This document shows positions 1 to 14,533 of a stretch of 64,000 nt of DNA, in pieces; within the stretch, counting starts at the first letter, position 1; each line of letters begins with the position of its first letter. The translations under genes were made by a program, and so were the position numbers. Source of the stretch: Euleptes europaea (taxonomy: Eukaryota > Chordata > Lepidosauria > Squamata > Sphaerodactylidae); contig NC_079312.1 of the NCBI RefSeq assembly GCF_029931775.1, positions 10,733,821-10,797,820 of the forward strand, written 5' to 3'. A model generated the notes under the pieces. The model did not search any database. It saw nothing but the letters and a program-made list of their open reading frames with translations, and was not told the DNA's origin.

Positions 1-922
1 TGGTATGTTAATATGGAACCATTGTATCCTGAAGTGATCTGTTAATGTGTGAAATCCAAAGCTAATCTGCATGGCTATTGTTGGCTGTAGTCTTTGTTAG
101 TCTGGAGGTTTTTCAGGACAGGAAGCCAAGCCTTATTCATTCTTAAACTCTCTTCTTTTCTGTTAAAGTTGTGCTAATGTTTATGAATTTCAATGGCTTC
201 TCTGTGCAACCTGACAAAATAGTTGGTAGAATTGTCCAGTCTTTCAGTGTCTTGGAATAAGACCCTGTGTCCTGTTTGGGTCAGTCCATGTTCAACCACT
301 GCTGATTTCTCAGGTTGGCCCAGTCTGCAGTATCTTTCATGTTCTTCTATCCTTGTTTGTATGCTGCCTTTTGTGGTCCCGATGTAAACTTCTCCACAAC
401 TGCAAGGTATACGATATATTCCTGCAGAGGTGAGGGGGTCTCTTTTGCCTTTTGCTGATCGTAGCATCTGTTGTATTTTCTTGGTGGGTTTAAACACTGT
501 TTGTAGGTTATGTTTTTTCAAAAGTTTCTCCATCCTATCAGTGACTCCTTTAATAAATGGTAAGAATACCTTTCCTATGGGAGACTGTTTTTCCTGAGTT
601 TTCTGATTTTTGTTTGGTTTAATAGCCCTTCTGATTTCATTCTTGGAATAGCCGTTTGCTAGCAGTGCATGATTTAGATGATTAGTTTCTTCCTTGAGAA
701 ACTGTGGTTCACAGATCCGTCTTGCACGATCCATTAATGTTTTGATTATTCCTCTTTTCTGTCGGGGGTGGTGGTTGGAGTTTTTGTGTAAGTAGCGATC
801 TGTGTGAGTTGGTTTCCGGTAGACCTTGTGACCTAACTGGAAGTTTGTTTTACGGATGATAAAAGTATCAAGAAATGGGAGTTTACCCTCAATTTCCTTT
901 TCCATGGTAAAAATTCTTGAGT
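1..922 (-). mobile_element. Penelope-like element (PLE), 3' part with GIY-YIG endonuclease
   Basis: Read on the - strand, codons from about 925 down to 174 encode the C-terminal half of a Penelope-like retroelement protein. The RT-thumb motif FLDTFIIRK and the block YRKPTHTDRYLHKNSNHHP are PLE hallmarks. They are followed by a Cys-rich stretch (IPCSC) and a GIY-YIG nuclease domain: GIYRIPC, then EVYIG, the catalytic-type Arg in TRIEEHERY and the terminal REAIEIHKH. GIY-YIG nucleases nick target DNA for PLE insertion. The stop is at 174-176 and 1-173 would be 3' UTR. The RT core is absent: at about 922 the sequence switches to an unrelated LINE without breaking the frame. PLE identity is firm; the upstream end is unresolved because the window starts here. 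Confidence 0.85.
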
Positions 923-3010
923 CGAGTTTGCTAGCAATGCTGAGGAGACTGATTGTACAGTAAGTGGCAGGCTCTGGTTTTTCTTCTTTTTTGTATATTG
1001 GGACAATAAGTGAAAGTCCCCAGTCTGGAGGGATGAGGGCCGACTGGTTAATGTGGCCTGCAGTCATTTGGCCTGCAAGCATTTCGGTCCACCAATCTAT
1101 ATCGGACTTTATCGTCTCTGGGATTATCATATCACTTCCAGGGGACTTACCAGGTCTTAGTTGGTTTATTAGTTTTTTCAGTTCTTTAGCCATTACCAGA
1201 GGGCATTCTGGAAGGCTTTGCAATTGGGCCTTCGGGAAAGAATGGCAGTCTGTTTTGGATGAAAAAAGTGCACAGAAAGGAGATTCCCAGAGACGAGGGA
1301 AGAGGTAGCAGCCTAACTTTGGGGGCTGTGTGCGGAGGTCAGCTTTAATTAGGTGCCAGAAAGTTGTTGAGTCCTTCAATTTGGAAGCTTGGCTCAGCTG
1401 AGACCAAGAGTCTCTTTGTGCTCTTCATTTTTTCTCGACTAGGAGATTTTCGTAACACCGGTTAGGATTTTGAACTCTGGGGGAATGTTGGTTATGTTAC
1501 TTTGTCACAAGATTGTTTTTTGCAGAGTAGCAGTCTGCATCAAACCAACTCCTTGACTTACTTTTCCTGAAAAGTTAGATGTTGCTATCCTGTGGTCGCT
1601 TTAGAAGGATTTGTGTCCATCGAGAGATAGAACACTGGTATTACATAATCACTGAATTTGTTGGGTTGCCCGAAGTCATGGCGTTTCAGAGTTGTAATGC
1701 CATATCAGAAGTACAATATTTCTTACATTATTGTTGCAGTTTCTCAGACCAGAGTGGTCTTCTGTAGGTTGGAAAAAATTCTTGATCTTACGTTGAGTGT
1801 GTTGGTTGGGACAAAAGTATATCCGGATAAATTGCATATGTGAAGAGCCAGAGTAACTGGAAGATGGTCACTGTCTTGTGTGGACTCAACTTTAAGCTAT
1901 GGGTTGGTAGTGAGCAAGTCCTGAGATGTCAAAATAAAGTCAATAATACTTGCTCCACTTTAGGACCAGAAAGTATACTCCCTAGGGATGTCTCCTTGAA
2001 TTGTCCTGTTAAGGATAACAAGGTCTTCTCTGGACGCAAGCTCTAATAAGCGACCGTCTTTCCAGTGGAACTTGGTATCCTTGATGATTCTGGGAGGAAG
2101 AATGTTTAAAGAGTCTTTTGCGGGTGGTATGAAATTTTGGGCGTTATATAATGATTCATCTGTAGGGCCAAGTCTGGCATTATGTCTCCTGCAACTACCA
2201 TAGATGCATTTAAATGAAATGTAAGAAGCGAATCCAAATACTGTTCACATTTGGACCAGATTTCCTGTGTCTGTTGTTTAATGCCAAAAGAAGGGAGGTA
2301 TACGTTTATAATCAGGAGGGTTTGTTTCCTGAACTGGAGTAGGGAGGCCTGTGCCCCGTGGTCGCAAGGTGTCAGCGAAGTGACTGTCACGTATAACCTT
2401 GCAGCTGTTTCTTTTCTCTCCCTGGAGATGGCTTGAAGGTTGTTTATTAAAAATTCATCAACCTGCAACAAATCTTTGGACCAGGTTTCTTGAAGGCAGA
2501 TGATATCTTGTAAGGCCAGAAAGGAGTTAAACGAACCATCAATCCTCTTGGAGACCCAGCCTGCAATATTCCACGTTATGAATTTAATTGGGTTCTTTGA
2601 CCTTGGTCCAAAGGGAAAGTGATTGCTGACGGAAATTTTAAATGTGGCCAGGAATTTCTGCATTTGCAAATTGCATAGTTGGAATGACAGGGCTACTGAA
2701 TTCCAGGAGTGTTCTTAGGGAGTTTTTGCGAGCCTTTCAAATTCTTCAAAGTCAACAGACTGGGGTTCTATACACAACAGGATCTGACTTACGGAATTCA
2801 GTGCTGTTCTCTTTGTTGTCCAGCGCCCTTGGTTGATATAATTCTCTTCTATAATTAGGGCGATTTGATTTCTTTGCAAACAACACTAGACTCCAGACAC
2901 ACACACTCACTTTGTCCGATCAGGTTTCAAACTGTTATTATTTAATTGGCTTGGAGATATGTGCATATCATGAATTGTTTGGTTTAGGATTGGATCCTTC
3001 TTGCCACAAA
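922..3010 (-). mobile_element. APE-type non-LTR retrotransposon (LINE), unit 0 copy
   Basis: On the - strand, 2669-2106 encodes an apurinic-endonuclease-like domain (FITWNIAGWVSKRIDG, then ICLQETW, later VAGDIMPDL) and 1379-925 encodes an RT N-terminal region (KELKKLINQLRPGKSPGSD, SLIVPIYKKEE, TISLLSIASKL). About 2700-3010 resembles a poorly conserved ORF1. The frame is interrupted between these parts, so the element is dead. It is paralogous to 22056-24690. The clade is not assigned with certainty; the arrangement suggests an I/Vingi- or Jockey-group element. The left junction abuts the Penelope-like element. Confidence 0.75.
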
Positions 3011-3011
3011 T

Positions 3012-3330
3012 CTGAAAGGGGCCAGTGTGGTGTAGTGGTTAAGAGCAGTGGTTTGGAGCTGTGGTTTGGGGCCAGCGTGGTGTAGCAGTTAAGGGCAGTG
3101 GTATGGAGATCTCCAGACTCTGATTTGGAGAGCTGGGTTTGATTCCCCACACCTACACATGAAGCCAGCTGGGTGAACTTGGTCTAGTCACACCTCTTGG
3201 AGCCCTCTCAGCCCCACCTACCTCACAGGGTGTCTGTTGTGGTGAGGGGAAGGGATTGTAAGCCGGTTTGATTCTTCCTTAAGTGGTAGAGAAAGTCAGC
3301 ATATAAAAGCCAACTCTTCTTATTCTGTAC
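3012..3330 (+). mobile_element. tRNA-derived squamate SINE with duplicated head
   Basis: A pol III A-box-like stretch (gtggtgtagtggttaagagc) and a B-box-like stretch (gggtttgattcccc) are followed by a body ending in an aactcttcttattct-type tail. The 5' head occurs twice, at about 3018 and 3068; the paralogous copy at 24712 has one head, so a local duplication happened here. Upstream LINE sequence is interrupted at this point. Confidence 0.75.
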
Positions 3331-3570
3331 CTCCATTCCAGTGGATTTGGAGGTGGGGGGGCTCTCTGTAGGCAATGCCTGTGGCTGGACCTCTGACCCA
3401 GGTGAGCCTTCGGTGCTGGGTGGCTGCAGGTATAGGGAGGACCTATCTGCCTCTGGCTGCTCAGCCTACTGCTGCTTCTCTCTTTCGTAGCCTTCAGTTT
3501 CAGGGTCTTCCTCCTCTGAGGAAGCCCCAGCAGGCTGACCCATGACATCGGCCATGTTCTCCTTTTTCAG
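3331..3570 (+). other. Intron segment upstream of unit 0 KRAB exon
   Basis: Unique-looking intron, paralogous to 24970-25213. It ends in a polypyrimidine tract and the acceptor cctttttcag. I see no separate coding exon in it. Confidence 0.6.
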
Positions 3571-3700
3571 AGCTCCCCAGTATCCTTGGAGGAGGTAGCC
3601 GTGTTCTTCACAGAGGAGGAATGGGCTCTGCTGGATCCAGGCCAACAAAAAATCTTCTGGGAAGTGATGAGGGAAAATTACGAGACAGTGGCCTCTCTGG
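3571..3700 (+). CDS. KRAB-A exon of unit 0 (B-type) KRAB zinc-finger gene
   Basis: This is a 130-nt exon between acceptor cctttttcag and donor gtaaggatct. It encodes [18 protein letters not shown] and LLDPGQQKIFWEVMRENYE, a KRAB A-box. KRAB-A recruits TRIM28 (KAP1) and represses chromatin at sites bound by the attached zinc fingers. The canonical FEDVAV core reads LEEVAV and the usual LY pair is FW, both seen in the other KRAB exons here. It enters in phase 0 and ends in phase 1, which matches the finger exon at 10113. The first exon lies left of the window. No KRAB-B exon was found between this exon and the fingers. The coding role is inferred from splice sites and frame; transcription is not shown. 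Confidence 0.88.
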
Positions 3701-3814
3701 GTAAGGATCTTTTCCCTTTTATTATAAATTGGGAAGAGAAGGGAGGAGGTGACATCTTCCTTTGGCCCTATTGAATTTCAAAACAGACGAAAGGATGGAA
3801 CTCCCACAGATACG

Positions 3815-4045
3815 TATATTACATATGAACATATATGAGGCTGCCTTATACTGAAATAGTCTCTTGGTCCATCAAGGTCAATATTGTCTACTCAGACCGG
3901 CAGCGGCTCTCCAGGGTCTCAGGCTGAGGGCTTTCACATCACCTACTTGCCTAGTCCCTTTAACTGGAGATGCTGGGGATTGAACCTGGGACCTTCTGCA
4001 TGCCAAACTGATGCTCTGCCACTGAGCCACAGCCCCTCCCCAACT
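3815..4045 (-). mobile_element. tRNA-Ala-like SINE
   Basis: On the - strand the element begins with a tRNA-like head (ggctcagtggcagagcat, then ggttcaatcccc) and runs through a conserved body (ctggagagccgctgccggtc) to a tail near tataaggcagcctcat. It matches the copies at 25460-25690 (-) and 21325-21530 (+). It replaces the 3' end of the adjoining CR1, which is retained at 61690 in unit 2. Confidence 0.75.
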
Positions 4046-4049
4046 CCTG

Positions 4050-5070
4050 AAAATAAAAACATTACTTATTATTGCAAGTCTTATCCTCTGCTGCCAACAT
4101 TAACAGCTCCCTACCCTCTTCTAAGCAACAGCTTTTCAAATAGAGAGCAATCAGGTCTCTCCCCCCCCCCCCAGGCTCTTCTTTTCTTCTTTTCCAGACT
4201 GAAGATTCCCAAGTCCCTCAATCCTTCCTCTTAGGGCTTGGTCTCCAGGCCCATGATCATCATTATTGCTTTCTTCTGCACCCACTCCATTCTGTCCACA
4301 TCCCTATTGGAATGAGGCCTCCAGAGCTGCACGCAGTACTCCAGATGCAGCCTGACCAATGCGGGGTACAGCAGGACCAGCACATCTTGCGATTCAGATG
4401 TTGTGCCTCTATTCATAGCCCAAAGACTGTATTAGCCTTTTTTGCTGCTGCATCACACTGACTGCTCATTATTAGTTTACAGGCCACCCCCACCCCAAGA
4501 TCTTGTTCACACACACTGCTACCCAGAAGTGTGCTGCCCATCCAGTATGCGGGGTTCTCATTTTTGTTACCCCAATGTAGAACTCGTGCCTTTATCTTTG
4601 TTGAATTGCATCTTGTTCACATCTGCCCTTTCTTCCAGTGTGTTCAGATCTCATTGAATTCTATCTCTGTTTGCTACTCTTCCCAATTTGGTGTCATGTG
4701 CAAATTTCTAAAAATATTGGACAGTACCAGGCCCAAAAACGAGCCCTGTGGCACCCACCTGGACACCTCCTTCCAATCAGATAACTTGCCACTGACAACT
4801 ACTCCTTGAGTGCAGTTCTCCAACCAGTTCTCTATCCACCTAACTATCGTTAAGTCCAGTCTGCAGTCCTCCAGTTTACCCATCAGAACATCATGAAGAA
4901 CCCTGCCAAAAGCTTTATTGAAATAAGGTAAACAACGTCGACAGCGTTCCCAGGATCCATTAAGCTCGTCACTCGATCCAAAAGGCATCGAGGTTAGTCT
5001 GGCCGGACCTGTTTGGTACAAATCTGTGCTAACTTCCCCAGATCACCAAGTGCTCTTTCAGATAACTGAC
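4050..5070 (-). mobile_element. CR1 LINE fragment A, unit 0
   Basis: The - strand frames encode CR1 ORF2 RT pieces: FNKAFGRVLHDVLMGKL, then WVPQGSFLGLVLSNIF at 5021-4674 and LVRLHLEYCVQLWRPH at 4416-4231. Both ends are truncated and the frame is broken. A poly-C run sits at about 4160. Paralogues lie at 25690-26640 and 61690-62832. Confidence 0.85.
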
Positions 5071-8000
5071 AAATAAGAACATAAGAAAGGCCCTGCTGGA
5101 CCAGACCAAGGCCCATCAAGTCCAGCAGTCTGTTCACACAGTGGCCAACCAGGTGCCTCTAGGAAGCCACTAACAAGACGAGTGCAGCAGCACCATCCTG
5201 CCTGTGTTCCACCACACCCAAAATAATAGGCATGCTCCTCTGATACTAGAGAGAATAGGTATGCAGCATGACTAGTATCCATTCTAACTAACAGCCATGA
5301 ATACTTCTCTCCTCCATGAATATGTCCACTCCCCTCTTAAAGCCCTCCAAGCTGGCAGCCATCACCACATCCTGGGGCAGGGAGTTCCACAATTTAACTA
5401 TGCATTGTGTGAAAAAATACTTCATTTTATCTGTTTTGAATCTCTCACTCTCTAGCTTTAGCAGATGACCCCGTGTTCTAGTATTATGGGAGAGGGAGAA
5501 AAACCTCTCCCTGTCCACTCTCTCCAAACCATGCATAATTTTATAGACCTCTATCATGTCTCTCCTCAGCCACCTTCTTTCCAAGCTAAACAGTCCCCAT
5601 AGGACAGTTGCTCTAGTCCCCTAATCATTTTGGTTGCTCTTCTCTGCACCTTCTCAAGCTCTGTAATATCCTTTTTTAGGTGTGGTGACCAGAACTGTAT
5701 ACAGTATTCCAAGTGTGGTCTCACCATAGATGTGTACAAGGGCAGTGTCAGTTCCTTTTTTTTATTCTCTATTCCTCGTCTAATTATAGCCAGCATGGAA
5801 TTTGCCTTTTTTTAAAGCAGCCGCACACTGGGCTCAATCTTCATTGAGCTATCTACTACCACCCCAAGATCCCTTTCATGGTCTGTTGCTGCCAGTACAG
5901 ATCCCATCAGTGTATATGTGAAGTTGGGATTTTTTGTCCCAATGTGCATCACCTTACATTTACTCACATCACCTTATATTACTCACATTGAATCTCATTT
6001 GCCATTTTAATGCCCATTCGTCCAGTATGCAGAGATCCTTCGGGAGCTCTTCACAGTCCGATTTTGTTTTAACCACCCTAAATAATTTGGTGTCATCTGC
6101 AAACTTGGCTACTTCACTGTTTAACCCCAACTCCAGGTCATTGATGAACAGGTTGAAAAACACCGGTCCCAACACAGCTCCCGGAGGCACCCCACTGTTC
6201 ACATCCCGCCATTGTGAGAACTGACCATTGATTCCTACTCTTGGCTTCCTATTTTTCAGCTAGCTCTCAATCCATAAGAGGACTTGTCCTCTTATCCCGT
6301 GACTATGAAGTTTGCTTAGCAGTCTTAGGTGGGGGACTTTGTCAAAAGCTTTTTGGAAATCCAAATACACAATATCCACAGGCTCATTCCTGTCCACATG
6401 CTTATTGACTCTTTCAAAAAACTCTAATACGTTAGTGAGACAGGACCTACCCTTACAGAAGCCATGTTGGGTTTTGCCCAGCAGATCTTGCCCTTCTATA
6501 TGCTTGACAATTTTATCTTTAATAATGCTTTCCATTTATTTACCCGGAACAGACGTTAAGCTAACTGGCTTGTAATTTCCTGGGTCCCCCCGGAACCTTT
6601 TTTATAAATGGGTGTTACATTGGCCATTCTCCAGTCCCCTGGTACAGAGGCTGATCGAAGGGACATATTACATATCTTTGTCAGAAGTTCAGCAATTTCC
6701 CATTGGAGTTCTTGAAGAACTCTAAGATGAATACCGTCTGGTCCCTGTGACTTGTTAGTTGGCAGTTCGTCTAGACGTTCTAGGACTTCCTGCCTTGGTA
6801 CCACTATTTGCCTCAGTTCCTCTTTTTCCCCTCTCCAAAATCTCTGTTCAGGAGAAGGAATCTGCCCTGTATCTTCAACAGTGAAGACAGATGAGAAGAA
6901 TTCATTTAGTTTTTCAGCAATCGCTTTATCCTCCCTTACAGTTCGTTTACTCCCATTGCCATCTAATGGTCCAACCGCTTCCCTAGCTGGTTTCCTACTC
7001 CTAATATACTTAAAGAATTTCTTATTGTTTGTTTTGATGTGTTTAGCAATATGCCCCTCAAAATCTTTTTTTGCATCTCTAATTATCTACTTGCATTTCC
7101 TTTGTGCAAGCTTGTGTTTGCTTCTGTTCGCCTCGTTTGGGCAAACCTTCCAGTCTCTGAAGGAAGACTTTTTTTTCTCTAATTGCTTTCTTCACCTTAC
7201 CCGTTAGCCATGGTGGTAACCTCTTGGACTTATTACTACCTTTCCTGACCTGCAGTATACAAGCTAGCTGAGCCTCTAGTAATGTGGACTTGAGTAACCC
7301 CCAAGCCTTTTCAAGAGATTTAACCCTCCTAACTGTTCCTTTCAACTTCCTCTTTACCAGTTTTCTCATTTTAGAAAAGATCCTCTTTTAAAGTCAAAGG
7401 TAATTGTGTGAGATTTCCCAGTCACTTTCCCACTTGCATATAAATTACATTTGATGCTATTGTGATCGCTATTGCCAACTGCTCAACTACATCCACATCC
7501 CGCACTAAATCACTGGCAGCACCACAGAATATTAAATCCATGATCGCCTCCCCTCTGGTTGGGTCTATGACCAACTGTTCAAGGGCACAGTCATTTAGGA
7601 TGTCTAAAAATTTTATCTCTTTGGCTTGCCTGGAGCATACATTTATCCAATCAATATGAGAGAAGTTGAAGTCTCCCATTATTACTACTTCATTACCTTT
7701 ACATGCTTCCCTAATTTTATTCTCCATCTCAAGATCACCCTGAGCCATTTGGTCAGGGGGCCGATAGAACGTCTCCAGTACTAAATCTCCTTTGGGCCCC
7801 GGAATAGTCACCCATAAGGATTCTGTGGACAAGTCTGCCCTTTTTATGGTCTCTAGCTTATTACACACTATGCCTTCCTTGATATACATAGCCACACCCC
7901 CTCCAATACGCCCTTCCCTGTCATTTCTATACAGTTTGTAACCAGGAATGACTGTATCTCACTGGTTCTCTCCCCTTCACCAGGTTTCTGTAATGCTCAC

Positions 8001-8280
8001 TATATCTATGTTTTCTCTTAAAACCATGCACTCTAATCCCCCCATTTTTGCTTGGAGGCTTCTAGCATTAGCATAGAAACACCTCCACACTGTTGCTCTC
8101 TTTCGACTTGCCTGGCATGTGCCTTTGGACATCTTTAAGTGGCTATCCATCATTTTTTTCCCATTCCCTTTCATGTCCAAGTAATTCCCATGTGGGCAAT
8201 CTAAAGCAATTTTCCCTTTGTCCGTGTGCCCTAAGTTTGCCCGAACCGGATACTTCTCAGCTCCTGACGGCTTCCCCCCC
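5071..8280 (-). mobile_element. CR1 LINE B, nearly full ORF2, unit 0
   Basis: A 3.2-kb CR1 whose 3' terminus (ttcttatgttcttat on the - strand) is at 5071. From 5' to 3' it retains an endonuclease domain (WVTIPGPKGDLV, VVIMGDFNF at 7895-7422), RT (VYLDFQKAFDKVPH at 6535-6260, SGVPPGAVLGPVFFNLFIND-like at 6202-5969) and the CR1 C-terminus ([20 protein letters not shown]). It is split by several frameshifts and stops, including a small deletion near 5597 relative to the unit 1 copy. It is 5'-truncated at about 8280 with AAAT flanking both ends. The empty site survives at 62828-62836. Confidence 0.9.
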
Positions 8281-8666
8281 AAATGCCCGTAGCTCCCGTT
8301 TTCTACTTCAGCCTTTTCATTTTGAGGCAGAGTGGTTCTCCCACAGTCTGTTGTTTGAGTGATGGTGGCTGGTGGGAGGAGAGGAGGAATGGCGTTGATT
8401 TCACAAGGCCGGAGGGTGAATTTCCCACCCTGGTGCTTACAACCCTGCCTTTGCCTCCTGACAAAGGAGTTGCAGCAATACAACAAGTAGCTACAGCCTC
8501 AGCGCTCATCCTTTCCTGGGAGACCGTAGGCAAAATTAGATTTATGTCAAATCACTCCACCCACTAAGACTAACCACCTTGAAAAATTCAGGGATATTCT
8601 TGAAACTCCTTTGCTTTGTAAAGGAGGAAATATTTTCTGCCCTCCCTGTCTGTGCAGCTTTTCTCC
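8281..8666 (+). other. KZFP intron sequence
   Basis: Intron sequence paralogous to 29839-30220. Its first part is also related to 17495-17560 and 52640-52780, which follow the A-type KRAB exons. This suggests that A and B modules descend from one ancestral promoter-KRAB block. No exon is visible. Confidence 0.5.
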
Positions 8667-8667
8667 T

Positions 8668-9125
8668 TTGTGTCTCTGTTAAGTGCCATCAAGTCGTTTC
8701 TGACTCATGGCGACCCTATGAATCAATGTCCTCCCAAAGTGTCCTATCCTTAAGAGCCTTGCTCAGATCATGCAAATTGAGGGCCATGGTTTCCTTTATA
8801 GAGTCAATCCATCTCTTGTTGGGTCTTACACTTTTCCTGTTGCCTTCAACTTTTCCTAGCATGATTGTCTTTTCCAGTGACTCTTGTCTTCTCATAATAT
8901 GTCAAAAGTATGACAGCCTCAGTTTAGTAATTTTAGCTTCTAGGGTCAGTTCAATCTTGATTTGGTCTAAAACTCACTGATTTTTTTTATTTTTTTTTGG
9001 TCCAGGATATCTGTAACACTCTTCTGCAACACCACATTTCAAAGGAATCTACTTTCTTCCTATCAGCTTTCTTCATTGTCCAGCTCTCACACCCATACAT
9101 AGTAATAGGGAATACGATGGCATGA
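8668..9125 (-). mobile_element. RTE/BovB-like LINE 3' fragment, unit 0
   Basis: On the - strand this carries the end of an RTE-type ORF2 (MYGCESWTMKKADRKKVD is readable in the paralogue at 30715-30527) and a 3' end with ggtcgccatgagtcagaaac, the BovB-type terminal motif. It is short and coding-dead. Confidence 0.65.
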
Positions 9126-9255
9126 ATTAGAACAAGACCCATCCAGTCCAGCAGTCTGTTCACACAGTGGCCAACCAGGTGTCTTTAGGAAGCCCCCTAG
9201 ACGACTGCAGCAGCACCATCCTACCTGTGTTCCCCAGCACCTAAGATAATTAAGA
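9126..9255 (-). mobile_element. CR1 3' end fragment
   Basis: A 130-bp piece of CR1 3' UTR (tccagcagtctgttcacaca, ggccaaccaggtg) directly joined to the BovB-like fragment. It is also present at 30682-30800. Confidence 0.7.
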
Positions 9256-9737
9256 ATCTTTTCTAGCTCCTTCATGGCTGCCCTTCCCTGTCTCAATTTC
9301 CTTCTGATTTCTTGGCTGCAGTCTCCCTTTCTGCTTTATGGGGACACAAAGCTGCTTACATTGTTCTCCTCCTCCCTCCATTTGATCCTTACAACCGTCC
9401 TGCCGGGTAGGTCTGGCTGAGAGGGTGTGACTGGCACCAGGTCCTTGCGTCTCCTAGATCCTAGTCGGCCACTCCAACCCCCACACTGTGCTAGATCTGA
9501 TAGGACAGGGAAGTTGCTGGGTCCTGTTTGTTTTGTAAAGGGGAGATATTTTCCACCCTCCCTGTCTGTTCTGTGGCACCTTCCTGTCTTCTCATGTGCA
9601 AATGTTTGTTCCCATTGCATATAGCAGAGGGATGTTGAAGAGCTAATCTGTGCCCAGGATGGTCCAATCCCCTTCATTTTGGGCATTGCAAGTCTCACTT
9701 CTTAACTAGAAGCCGGGGGCTAATATTGAGACACGTA
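9256..9737 (+). other. KZFP intron with old MIR/L2-like repeat
   Basis: About 9345-9490 resembles an ancient MIR/L2-type core (cctgccgggtaggtctggct). The rest is intron paralogous to 30800-31200, where about 60 bp near 9540-9620 is missing. Confidence 0.4.
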
Positions 9738-9803
9738 ACTTTTATTATTATTATTATTATTATTATTATCATTATTATTATCATTATTATTATCATTATT
9801 ATG
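9738..9803. repeat. (ATT)n microsatellite, long allele
   Basis: Interrupted (TTA/ATT)n tract with periodic atc interruptions. The paralogous tract at 31203-31232 is less than half as long. It produces spurious poly-Ile and poly-Asn frames. Confidence 0.9.
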
Positions 9804-9838
9804 AGAGTTATTCCTTCCACCATCAACGATAGCTTTGA

Positions 9839-11950
<2,112 letters not shown>

Positions 11951-12018
11951 TGCTTTGAGCGTGGAAAGTGCTTCTCTCAGAATTCCATCCTAACTGAACA
12001 TCAAAAGATTCACACCAA
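11951..12018 (+). pseudogene. Decayed finger after the ZNF stop (unit 0)
   Basis: Sequence in register with the array continues past the stop as [21 protein letters not shown]. The second Cys has become Arg and the linker is cut by the L1 insertion. It is a relic of finger 21. Confidence 0.85.
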
Positions 12019-13589
<1,571 letters not shown>

Positions 13590-13735
13590 CCTAGAAACTG
13601 AAATGACGGTGGCTATTGTACTTTGGCCACATGATGAGAAGATAAGTGTCACTGGAAAAGACAATTAAAAGTTAAAGGCAGTAGGAAAAGAAGAAGGCTT
13701 GAGATGGATTGGGTGTATAGCAGAATGTTCCTCTG
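13590..13735 (+). mobile_element. RTE/BovB-like LINE fragment (+)
   Basis: Encodes remnants of the RTE C-terminal block FGHMMRR-SLEKTIK-like (ggccacatgatgagaagata, then gaagaaggcttgagatgg). A paralogue lies at 35612-35760. Confidence 0.55.
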
Positions 13736-14533
13736 ACGCAATGACTTTATGTTTCACACCAGAAGCAATGTTGAATATCTTAGTCACTCCAAATTACTTC
13801 TTCCCACCCCTGAATTTTCCAGCCTGAATGCCACTGCCATCTGGTGACCATATCTGCTGTCAAGATGTCCTTGGGAGAAAGGGTCTCCTCAAGAGTCAGT
13901 AAAGGGAGGTAAAAACTGTTAGGAGAAGGGGGGAATAAAAGTCTGGAGCGGGAGGAATTGGGTCTCTGGCACAGGCTGCAAGTTGAGCAGGAAACCAACC
14001 AGTCAAGTTGGGTGGGAGTCCTTTTGCACCCTGAAGTTATTGTGAACCCAGGGAGAATTGACAGGCAGAATCCCTGCCCATGAAATACACCTGTTGCAAG
14101 GTGATGGTGAGCAGCGTAGTACCAAAAATAAAGGGAATCGGACCTTCCTGGCACAGATTAGCTGCACAACATCACTTGAGTGTTTGCGATGGAAGCAAAG
14201 GTTTACTTAGAAGCCAGGAAATGCCAGCAGCACAGACAGGGAAGGTGAAAAATACTACCTCGTGAAAAAAAAACCAGGGAGGGGTTTTTAACCTGATCCT
14301 TAGAGTCATCATGAAGAGCAAAAGATGGGAACCATTTTGCCCTCCTGATGCCTCACTTATGCTGATCTTCGTGTATGTCAGTTTATTGCTAGGGAGTTAG
14401 ATGTTTTTATTTTATTCCACCTACTCACTACCCTCATGTTTGTACTTGAACTTTTAATAGTCCTTTTAATAAAGCCTAATGTTTTACTGTGGTTTACTGT
14501 GCATGCAAGAGTCCTACCCAGCCTCTGTTGAGC
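13736..14533 (+). other. ZNF 3' region shared by units 0 and 1
   Basis: Non-coding sequence paralogous to 35760-36523 plus 44696-44722. Homology between the units stops abruptly after cagcctctgttgagct at 14533. I cannot name a repeat family here. Confidence 0.5.
14468..14473 (+). promoter_or_regulatory. Candidate polyadenylation signal AATAAA, unit 0
   Basis: AATAAA in ccttttaataaagcctaatg, about 2.5 kb past the finger-exon stop and conserved at 36477-36482 in unit 1. It is the best candidate for the mRNA 3' end; other weaker signals exist (for example 14129). Confidence 0.45.

Noticed and set aside
3701-3774. Possible KRAB-B box after the KRAB-A exons ([15 protein letters not shown])
   Set aside because: It begins with the gtaagg donor and lacks KRAB-B residues; it is intron read-through conserved by duplication.
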